From assembly GCA_964505765.1 (NCBI GenBank), contig CAZDJQ010000004.1:1-45186 (forward strand): DNA of 45,186 nucleotides, in the 5' to 3' direction. Positions 39,080 through 45,186 of this stretch are shown here, in pieces (within the stretch, counting starts at the first letter, position 1; every line of letters begins with the position of its first letter). The notes under the pieces are model-generated. The model saw only the letters and a list, made by a program, of their open reading frames with translations. It did not search any database and was not told the DNA's origin. The translations under genes were made by a program, and so were the position numbers. The DNA comes from CAZDJQ01 sp964505765. GTDB lineage: Bacteria > Patescibacteriota > Microgenomatia > UBA12405 > JAHJSD01.

Positions 39080-41200
39080 TCATAACTCAATCCGATAAAG
39101 CCGGCTGGTATGAGAAGAAAAAACTATTTTCCCCAGTTTTCCAAAACGCTCCTCTTTAAGCTCAGGATATTTTTCCCGCTCCAACGGACCAACTAAAACA
39201 TATTCAATTTCATAATTCTGAATTAATTCTCGAGCCCGTTGATCAGATTCGCCTTGGTAAATTTGGTTTACTTCTTCTGCCCGCCTGCCCGGCTGGTCAT
39301 AACCTCCCCGCCACAGCCATTCGTGGACCAGCCAGCCTTGGACAGTCGGCAATCCGGTTAAAGCCGAAAGATGATTATAAAGAGTATAGCTGTCCCCGGC
39401 CGCTTCTAAAATCACCGGCTGGCCCTGGACTTTATCATTCAACCATAAAACTATTTGATAATTTCCCGGATATTGATCTTTGAGAAAATTATACCCGTAA
39501 ATCCCCTGATAATTTTTTAGTCCGCTGTAATAACCTTTTATGGCAAAATAAGGATAAATCATCTGGGCTGAAAACCCGATAATAAACGGGAATAAATACA
39601 AAACCGCCCAGCTGAAATTTTCTGCTTTTAATTTGTTTTTTATCCGAATAACAATATAGCCGGCTGACAAACTGTATAGAATAAAAGACTGATAGACCAG
39701 CTTAAACATGGTATTGGCCCGATGATACTCAGCAACATAAATGTCTTTAACATAAATTATTTCGGGAATAATAATTAAGATTGTCGCCCAAAATGTTAAA
39801 ACTAAAACAAAAATATCCGTAATTGTCATTCCGAGCGGAGTCGAGGAATCCCTATTTTTTGAAAAGAGATCTCTCCACTTCGGTCGAGATGACAAAGCAC
39901 AAAACACCCAAAAAGTTAATGACATAAACCAGAAAAAGCCCCATAAAACCAACAACTGCCACCATAACGACCGGGCATTAACAAAGCCGATCCCCTGAGT
40001 CATCGGCTGAAAACTTAAGGCAAAAGGAAGAACAAAAATTATTGATAAAAATAAAACTATTAATCCTAGTGTAAAAGTTTTCTTTACCGGATTAAAAAAG
40101 CTTTTAATCTTTAGACCCCGATCCGGCCGAATCAATACCGCCAGTAAGAACAACCCCAATAAAGCCCCGTAAATCGGGAAATCCCAGGAATTGGTCATAT
40201 ACATTGCCGATAATAGCCCTGCAATTATCGGAATTTCCAATTCCCAATTTCCAATTTCCAAACAATTTTTTGTTTCTTTTAATTTTAGCCCCCAAACTAC
40301 TAAAACCGCCAAAAACAATAAAGTTGTCGGCAAATCATTTAGATGGCCGTGCAAATCGGCCACCACAAAAGAATAAATCGGAAACTCGTGAATAGTGGCG
40401 TCATTAGGATTATCCGGCCGATAGCCGATGAATCTGGTCGCATCCGGATACCAATAATTTTGGGCTCCTTCTTTTAAAACATAAACCGCCGAATGCAGAT
40501 TGCCCCCGAGCGTTAACAGCAAACCGGCAATTATCCCGGCAATAATCACATCTTTTCCGACCCGCTTTGTTAATTTAAAAACTAAATTGGAACCTAAACA
40601 AAAAGCACTCATAAACGATAGACCAAATAAAGTTGCCAGCATTAAATTGTAAGTAACGGCTGAAGGCAAACCGGATAGTTTGGTCAATACTGCCGCCTGC
40701 AAATGGCCGAAATAATAATAATTAATTGTTTCTCCGGCAAACCACATATCCGCCGGCGGGAACCATTTTGTTCTTAAAATTGAATTTACAAAACCGACAT
40801 CCATAAACTTTTCCAACCCCTCAACCGCCGGCTGAAAGCCCCGGATAAACGCCCAAAAAGTTAATAAGACTAGAAAAACAATCTCTTGAAATAAAAAGAT
40901 TTTCCAATTATTATTCCAAAACTTGTCAAACTTTTCGGAATGATTATTTTTCCAAAACCAATTAGCGATAACCGCCGCTAAAATTAAAAGAATCATCGTC
41001 CCTCTGGTGAAGGGAAGTAAATGGACTCTGCCTAAAATAAACACTAAATAAGACAAAACAATAATCGCAATGGTCTTGGTAAAAATATAGCCCTTGTCCC
41101 AAAATTTTGAAAATATTAATTGCAAAACCGGAGCAGCTAAAAGCCCTAAAAACAGCAGTAACAGCCACCAGTAAAAGATAAATAAAAAGTCCCCTAACAT
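39080..41200 (-). CDS. DUF2298 (YYY-type) multi-pass membrane protein
   Basis: The 706-residue protein has about a dozen hydrophobic helices. It shows the DUF2298 signature: GETINYYYFGHLQAAVLTKLSGLPSAVTYNL near residues 155-185 (the YYY motif), ATIHEFPIYSFVVADLHGHLNDLP near 270-293, and a soluble C-terminal part with QPVILEAAGDSYTLYNHLSALTGLPTVQGW. The family is found in Chloroflexi, Archaea and CPR and is thought to be a GT-C-like glycosyl or lipid-linked transferase. About 24 residues near 435-460 (SSRPKWRDLF and following) are encoded by an inserted palindromic repeat, and LEIGNWELEIP near 313-323 comes from a second short repeat. Both leave the frame open. Confidence 0.9.
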   Translation of the reverse strand: MLGDFLFIFYWWLLLLFLGLLAAPVLQLIFSKFWDKGYIFTKTIAIIVLSYLVFILGRVHLLPFTRGTMILLILAAVIANWFWKNNHSEKFDKFWNNNWKIFLFQEIVFLVLLTFWAFIRGFQPAVEGLEKFMDVGFVNSILRTKWFPPADMWFAGETINYYYFGHLQAAVLTKLSGLPSAVTYNLMLATLFGLSFMSAFCLGSNLVFKLTKRVGKDVIIAGIIAGLLLTLGGNLHSAVYVLKEGAQNYWYPDATRFIGYRPDNPNDATIHEFPIYSFVVADLHGHLNDLPTTLLFLAVLVVWGLKLKETKNCLEIGNWELEIPIIAGLLSAMYMTNSWDFPIYGALLGLFLLAVLIRPDRGLKIKSFFNPVKKTFTLGLIVLFLSIIFVLPFALSFQPMTQGIGFVNARSLWWQLLVLWGFFWFMSLTFWVFCALSSRPKWRDLFSKNRDSSTPLGMTITDIFVLVLTFWATILIIIPEIIYVKDIYVAEYHRANTMFKLVYQSFILYSLSAGYIVIRIKNKLKAENFSWAVLYLFPFIIGFSAQMIYPYFAIKGYYSGLKNYQGIYGYNFLKDQYPGNYQIVLWLNDKVQGQPVILEAAGDSYTLYNHLSALTGLPTVQGWLVHEWLWRGGYDQPGRRAEEVNQIYQGESDQRARELIQNYEIEYVLVGPLEREKYPELKEERFGKLGKIVFSSHTSRLYRIEL
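39823..39895. repeat. Palindromic repeat inserted in frame in the DUF2298 gene
   Basis: A 73-bp element with ends TTGTCAT and ATGACAA. Its arms GTCATTCCGAGCGGAGTCGA and, reverse-complemented, GTCATCTCGACCGAAGTGGA are similar but imperfect. It resembles the A/B repeats at 35.3-36.1 kb in ends and length. It encodes a hydrophilic loop between two membrane helices. Confidence 0.85.
40231..40262. repeat. Short tandem repeat in the DUF2298 gene
   Basis: Four near-copies of an AATTTCC / AATTCCC unit in 32 bp, translated on the minus strand as LEIGNWELEI. It lies in a loop between membrane helices and keeps the frame. Confidence 0.7.
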
Positions 41201-41208
41201 GCCTTTAT

Positions 41209-41225
41209 TTTATATCATGTATAAT
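41209..41225. promoter_or_regulatory. Divergent -10 boxes for the DUF2298 and HAD genes
   Basis: On the plus strand TATAAT at 41220-41225 ends 8 nt before the ATG at 41234. On the minus strand TATAAA at 41209-41214 ends 8 nt before the ATG at 41200. Both imply leaders of 0-2 nt. Confidence 0.6.
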
Positions 41226-41233
41226 CATTATCA

Positions 41234-41749
41234 ATGGCAAAAAAGAAACTAAAAGTCGGCTTTGACTTGGACGGCGTCATTGTTGACAAGCCGTTTTTTA
41301 TGCCCAAGTCTGTTATTGAATGGCTCTACCGGACCCACAACGGCAACCACAAAAAATACCGGGTGCCGACCTGGCAGCTGGAAATTTTAATTCGGAAACT
41401 CAGCCACCACTGGCTCCTCCGCCTGCCTCTGAGAAAAAATCTTAAAAAAATAAAGAAGATTTTCAAACAAACCGATTTTGAAATATATTTTATTTCCGGC
41501 CGGTTTAATTTCTTAAACAACCGAACTAAAAATTGGTTCAAAAGATACTTCCCGGAATTTCCTTTAAACCGGGTGTTTATTAATAAAAATAATGAACAAC
41601 CGCATTTATTTAAAGAGAAGACGCTGAAAAAATTAAACATCGATCACTTTTATGACGATAGTCTAATAACCACTGACTATCTCGAACAAAAGCTCCAACA
41701 AACTAAAATTACCCGCGTTGATAAGGAAGAATTGCCGCCCGTAAGATGA
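41234..41749 (+). CDS. HAD-superfamily hydrolase-like protein
   Basis: The 171-residue protein begins with motif I VGFDLDGVIVDKP (nucleophile Asp in DxD, residues 10-12). A second-strand segment YFISGRFNFLNNRTKNW corresponds to motif II, and FYDDSLITTDYL near 147-158 to motif IV. It lacks a large cap, like small HAD phosphatases of the 5'-nucleotidase or NLI-interacting type. The substrate is not known. Its stop shares ATGA with the glycosyltransferase that follows, so it may act on a sugar or lipid phosphate of the same pathway. Confidence 0.8.
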   Translation: MAKKKLKVGFDLDGVIVDKPFFMPKSVIEWLYRTHNGNHKKYRVPTWQLEILIRKLSHHWLLRLPLRKNLKKIKKIFKQTDFEIYFISGRFNFLNNRTKNWFKRYFPEFPLNRVFINKNNEQPHLFKEKTLKKLNIDHFYDDSLITTDYLEQKLQQTKITRVDKEELPPVR

Positions 41750-42906
41750 AAAAAAACAAGAATATTTTAGTATTTTTAACCTATCACCTTCCAAATATTT
41801 CCGGAATTACCATTGAAACTCAAAGACTATCAGAACAACTAGTCAAACAAGGATTTTCTGTCACTATTTTAACCTCACAGCACAAAAAAACCTTGCCCCG
41901 CAAACAAGTTTTAAAAAATGTAAAAATTATCAGACTGCCTACTATCGGCAAAATAGGCAAACAACCGATACAACCGTCATACTTATATAAAATAATAAAA
42001 CATATCCGCCAAGCAGATATTATCCATCTTCACTGGCCATATGCCGAATCTTTTTACGTAGCAGTGTGGACAATGATATTAAAAAAACCACTTTTTATTA
42101 CCCACCATGTTGATGAACCGGATTTTTCGACTATGACCCCGGTATTAAGAAAAATTTCCCAAAAAGCTTTGTATTTTTCCCATCTTATTTCGGGCAAACT
42201 TTGCCAGCTTATTATCCCCCGGACAAAAGATTACGCCGACCACTCTCCCCTGCTGCAAAATTTTAAAAACAAGCTGAAATTTTGCCCCCCGTTAATCTAT
42301 GACTTTTCTCCCCGGCCGGTTGATCTCAACTATTTTCAGGAAATGTTTAAACAATATAAATATGTTATTGGTTTTTCCGGTCGATTTTCAAAACAAAAAG
42401 GCATCGCCTACTTATTAAAAGCAATTCCACTTCTAAAAAAGGAGCTTGGGCAGAATTTTGTAATTACTTTTGCTGGACCAGATAAAGAAGTAATTGGAGA
42501 AAGCCATTATGCCGAACTTCAACCGCTGATTGCCAAACACAAACGAAATTTAATATTTTTAGGCAACTTAAACCATCAAAAACTCTTTGCTTTTTACCAA
42601 ACAATTGATTGTTTAGTTCTGCCAAGTATTCACCGAGCTGAGTCTTTTGGCCAAGTGCAAGTTGAAGCAATGCTCCGCAATACTCCAGTAATCGCTACTA
42701 ATCTTCCCGGGGCAAGAATCCCGATACTTAAAACCGGTATGGGTAAATTGGTCAGCCCCCAAAGCTCCTCAGAACTTACCGAGGCAATTATAGAAGTGTT
42801 GAAAAATCCTGAAAAATATAGAAATAAACGTGAAAAAGCAAAAAAACTCTATTGTCCGGAAAAAGTGGTCTCCTTTTACACACAGCTTTTTTCTAATTCT
42901 TTTTAA
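41746..42906 (+). CDS. GT4-family glycosyltransferase
   Basis: The 386-residue protein is GT-B fold: an N-terminal NISGITIETQRLSEQLVKQGFSV segment, DIIHLHWPYAE near 92-102, the C-domain start VIGFSGRFSKQKGIAYLLKAIPLL near 206-229 and the donor-site motif PSIHRAESFGQVQVEAM near 292-308, which provides the E-x7-E pair (ESFGQVQVE) of GT4 enzymes. It transfers a sugar from a nucleotide sugar, probably to a lipid-linked acceptor at the inner face of the membrane. It is translationally coupled to the HAD gene and converges with the GT-C gene, overlapping its 3' end by 14 bp. Confidence 0.93.
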   Translation: MKKNKNILVFLTYHLPNISGITIETQRLSEQLVKQGFSVTILTSQHKKTLPRKQVLKNVKIIRLPTIGKIGKQPIQPSYLYKIIKHIRQADIIHLHWPYAESFYVAVWTMILKKPLFITHHVDEPDFSTMTPVLRKISQKALYFSHLISGKLCQLIIPRTKDYADHSPLLQNFKNKLKFCPPLIYDFSPRPVDLNYFQEMFKQYKYVIGFSGRFSKQKGIAYLLKAIPLLKKELGQNFVITFAGPDKEVIGESHYAELQPLIAKHKRNLIFLGNLNHQKLFAFYQTIDCLVLPSIHRAESFGQVQVEAMLRNTPVIATNLPGARIPILKTGMGKLVSPQSSSELTEAIIEVLKNPEKYRNKREKAKKLYCPEKVVSFYTQLFSNSF

Positions 42907-44497
42907 AAATCATCACTTTCGGATGATCGTAAACCCGAAACGCTTCTTCAGCCTGATCATCTGGAATCTCAATTCCCAACAACCCCGGGTATGAGGTGAA
43001 TTCGGCGGTTTTCTTAAATTCAAGTTCACCGTTAAAAAGCCGGTTATAAAACTCGGCCATCTGCGGATAACGATCGGGGTTAGCGGTAATCGGCTCCCAG
43101 GCTCTGCCTGAAGATAATATTAAATAGTCGATATCGGCCAACTGCTGATTAATTTTTTCCCACTTTTGCGGAGTATCATAATCAAAAACCGGCAAGCTCT
43201 CGGTCTGATACGACACCGGCGGAGAATCTTTTAAAGACAACGGCAGGCAATCATCCCACAATTCACAGGAAAGAGTCGATCCCGGCGGAATGTTGTTATA
43301 TATCCACTTCGAGGCTTTTATTCTGGGGTGATCTTGAAAATAGATGTTCATAAAACTTAACGGCCAAATAAACAGGCTCGCGGTTATCAACCCCTTCGCC
43401 CGTTTTGATAAATTTAGGTCCGACCAAAATTCTCCGGCGATAAAAGCCATAGCTGGATAAATCGGGATAAAGTAGCGCATTGTCTTTACGGTCCTCGCCC
43501 CCTGCAGGATAAATAAAAACAAAACCCAAATCAAAGCGATTTTCCTATTGTCTAATCTGGTGATATTTAATTCACCTTTGATTAATTTTTTAACAATCTC
43601 CACGCAGTTGAACAATACGGCAACCAAAACGATTATTGCCGTTGGTATCCCCAGCCCCCATAAAAGAATATTTTTGGCCGGGAAAATTAAAGGTTTAGTT
43701 TTTAACCATTGAACTGCCGGCGGGAACCAGGTGTTTGGATCGCTGAACGACTGAAGTCGTTTCAAATTGGCAATAAATTTTGGGTTAAGACTGAAAAAAT
43801 TACTAAAACAATAGGGTGAAAATATTCTAAAAGTAACTGCAGCGGCAACCACCAAGATGCCGGTATTAAGAATTAATTTAAAATTGATTTTCTTGTTCCT
43901 TTTTAATAACACTAAAAATAAAATCGGCAGAAACAAAACTGCGGTTATCTTGCTGGAAAGTGCTAAGCCTAAAAATATTCCTGCAATCCAAAACGGCCAG
44001 TAATAACCGGCATAGAAAGATAAAAACAAAAATAAGTTTAACCAGGGATCTACTGCGAAAAAATGCCCCAGCTGAATCGGCAGAACCATTAAAGCGTAGA
44101 ACAAACTCGGCCATATTTTCCGGCTGAGCTTATAAAGCAAAATAATAACGCCGAAATCGGCCAAGGCGGCCAAAAAACGACCGACTAACACTATCCGCTG
44201 ATAATCCCCCCAGCCAATAATATCTGCTGCCGCTTTAGTTAAAAATACCGGCAAACTGCCGTAAACAAAAAACTCGTAACCGTTATTTTCCGGATTTAAG
44301 GGCGATGTTTTTGTCTGAAAATATTCGCCTATATTTTTAGGCCAGGAAATGTCATTTGCGACCATGGTCAAAAACCGCTCATCCGGGTGTAAATGCTGCC
44401 CCTGATCCCAGTTTAGGCCGTATAAACGCAGTCCCAGCCCAAGCGCAAAAATCAAAACCAAGATAACTTTTTTGTTTTTTAATATTTGTAATCTCAC
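42893..44497 (-). CDS. GT-C type membrane glycosyltransferase (PMT/ArnT-like)
   Basis: The 534-residue protein starts with GTG at 44497 and has about ten to eleven membrane helices. LHPDERFLTMVANDISWP near 36-53 holds the Asp-Glu acidic motif of the first external loop in GT-C enzymes, and FFAVDPWLNLFLFLSFYAGYYWP near 147-169 carries a second conserved loop. The soluble C-terminal domain ends with YPGLLGIEIPDDQAEEAFRVYDHPKVMIF, often seen in CPR GT-C proteins. It should transfer a sugar from a polyprenyl-phosphate donor to an external acceptor. A TAAAAT box (44505-44510) lies 7 nt before the GTG. Confidence 0.88.
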   Translation of the reverse strand: MRLQILKNKKVILVLIFALGLGLRLYGLNWDQGQHLHPDERFLTMVANDISWPKNIGEYFQTKTSPLNPENNGYEFFVYGSLPVFLTKAAADIIGWGDYQRIVLVGRFLAALADFGVIILLYKLSRKIWPSLFYALMVLPIQLGHFFAVDPWLNLFLFLSFYAGYYWPFWIAGIFLGLALSSKITAVLFLPILFLVLLKRNKKINFKLILNTGILVVAAAVTFRIFSPYCFSNFFSLNPKFIANLKRLQSFSDPNTWFPPAVQWLKTKPLIFPAKNILLWGLGIPTAIIVLVAVLFNCVEIVKKLIKGELNITRLDNRKIALIWVLFLFILQGARTVKTMRYFIPIYPAMAFIAGEFWSDLNLSKRAKGLITASLFIWPLSFMNIYFQDHPRIKASKWIYNNIPPGSTLSCELWDDCLPLSLKDSPPVSYQTESLPVFDYDTPQKWEKINQQLADIDYLILSSGRAWEPITANPDRYPQMAEFYNRLFNGELEFKKTAEFTSYPGLLGIEIPDDQAEEAFRVYDHPKVMIFKKN

Positions 44498-44504
44498 TAT
44501 CCTT

Positions 44505-44514
44505 ATTTTAAGAT
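44505..44514. promoter_or_regulatory. Overlapping divergent -10 boxes for GT-C and UDG genes
   Basis: On the minus strand TAAAAT at 44505-44510 ends 7 nt before the GTG at 44497; on the plus strand TAAGAT at 44509-44514 ends 6 nt before the ATG at 44521. The two boxes overlap by two bases, so both genes would be leaderless and compete for polymerase. Confidence 0.5.
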
Positions 44515-44520
44515 AAACTT

Positions 44521-45174
44521 ATGTCAGTGCAAGAAGAGATTAAAAAAATTGCTCACCAAATTAAAAACTGCCAAAAATGTCCGCTCTATAAAAATGCCAC
44601 CAACGCTGTTCCCGGCGGACCAAATCCAGACACTGAAATTGTTTTTATCGGCGAAGCCCCCGGACATTGGGAAGATCAAAAAGGCATCCCCTTTTGCGGC
44701 CGGTCCGGCAATCTGCTGAATAAAATGCTGAACACTATTAATCTAGACAGAGGTGACGTTTTTATTGGTAATATTCTTAAACACCGGCCGCCGAACAACC
44801 GCGACCCCCAACCTGAAGAAATTACCGCCTGCACCCCCTATTTAAAAAAACAATTATTAGCAATAAAACCCAAAATAGTAATTACTCTCGGGCGGTTTGC
44901 CCTAAATTATTTTATTCCCGACGTTTATATCTCCAAAGTCCACGGCCAGCCAAGAGAAATCAAATGGCAAGGGCTTGATCTGCTGCTTTATCCTCTTTAC
45001 CACCCGGCGGCCGGACTGAGGAATGGAAACGTAAAAACAGACTTGAAAAACGATTTTCTTAAAATCCCTGATATTATTGACGGCCGGATCAAACCGGAAC
45101 GCCAAGATTACGACCCGATTATTCCTCCCAAAAAAGAGGAAAACCCCAAAACCAAGCAGGAAAACTTATTTTAA
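44521..45174 (+). CDS. Family-4 uracil-DNA glycosylase, with one Fe-S ligand changed
   Basis: The 217-residue protein matches family-4 UDG: CQKCPLYKNA (C17, C20), motif 1 GEAPGHWEDQKGIPFCGRSG near 44-63, FIGNILKHRPPNNRDP near 81-96, ACTPYL with C104, and motif 2 HPAAGLRN near 162. It removes uracil from DNA to start base-excision repair. The [4Fe-4S] ligands are normally four cysteines in a CX2C-X(about 70)-C-X15-C pattern; here the third position is His88 (KHRPP instead of KCRPP). The tail after about residue 190 is charged and Pro/Lys-rich. The ATG is at leaderless distance from its -10 box. Confidence 0.92.
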   Translation: MSVQEEIKKIAHQIKNCQKCPLYKNATNAVPGGPNPDTEIVFIGEAPGHWEDQKGIPFCGRSGNLLNKMLNTINLDRGDVFIGNILKHRPPNNRDPQPEEITACTPYLKKQLLAIKPKIVITLGRFALNYFIPDVYISKVHGQPREIKWQGLDLLLYPLYHPAAGLRNGNVKTDLKNDFLKIPDIIDGRIKPERQDYDPIIPPKKEENPKTKQENLF

Positions 45175-45186
45175 TTAATTTCAAAT

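Noticed and set aside
1..45186. UGA recoded as glycine, as in some CPR lineages
   Set aside because: UGA ends several clear genes at the right place, for example the CHAT gene (TGA at 5461) and the metallophosphoesterase gene (TGA at 25468), and intact proteins contain no in-frame UGA.

Overview
The window looks like a piece of a small, AT-rich genome of the Candidate Phyla Radiation (Patescibacteria, perhaps the Microgenomates side). This is an inference from gene content: a DUF2298 membrane protein, a short HrcA, a zinc-finger-less DnaJ, an Obg without C-terminal extension, Elp3 plus a Trm9-like methyltransferase, and many small palindromic repeats. UGA is used as an ordinary stop. Three runs of exactly 100 N (14381-14480, 20912-21011, 35839-35938) are scaffold gaps. 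A repeated promoter style is visible: a -10 box, often extended (TGnTATAAT or TGGTAAAAT), ends 6-8 nt before the start codon, so many genes should give leaderless mRNAs.

Region 1 (1-9.3 kb, minus strand, clearly AT-richer) is an accessory island. Reading leftward from a promoter near 9300 it encodes a fused type IIG-like restriction-methylase, a CHAT-family protease, a 1256-residue protein with a PD-(D/E)XK nuclease-like N-terminus and a long helical-repeat body, and a 100-residue protein, all overlapping or coupled. An alpha/beta hydrolase, a Nudix hydrolase and a partial gene follow with gaps of at most 12 bp. The four-gene block is the best candidate for an undescribed defence system. A divergent leaderless gene for a nucleoside-deoxyribosyltransferase-like protein and a hairpin lie at its border.

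Region 2 (9.9-20.2 kb) mixes NAD kinase, a P-loop NTPase, two SAM methyltransferases and an envelope set: anchored nitroreductase, anchored subtilase, DUF362, membrane and secreted proteins, then RadC. Region 3 (20.2-28.2 kb) has a divergent Trm9-like/Elp3 pair, which could form a minimal wobble-uridine modification route, then a DsbA-like protein, a YhaO/YhaN nuclease-ATPase pair, a HEPN-like/CBS protein and an MBL hydrolase.

Region 4 (28.3-32.7 kb) is the heat-shock operon hrcA-grpE-dnaK-dnaJ under a promoter overlapped by a CIRCE operator. MscS, a DHH phosphoesterase, tRNA-Lys(CUU) and Obg follow. Region 5 (35.3-36.1 kb) is a GIY-YIG gene flanked by inverted repeats next to an 83-bp tandem array. 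Region 6 (36-45 kb) holds FemAB, UvrD-type helicase, DUF2298 protein (with in-frame repeat insertions), HAD hydrolase, GT4 and GT-C glycosyltransferases and a family-4 uracil-DNA glycosylase.
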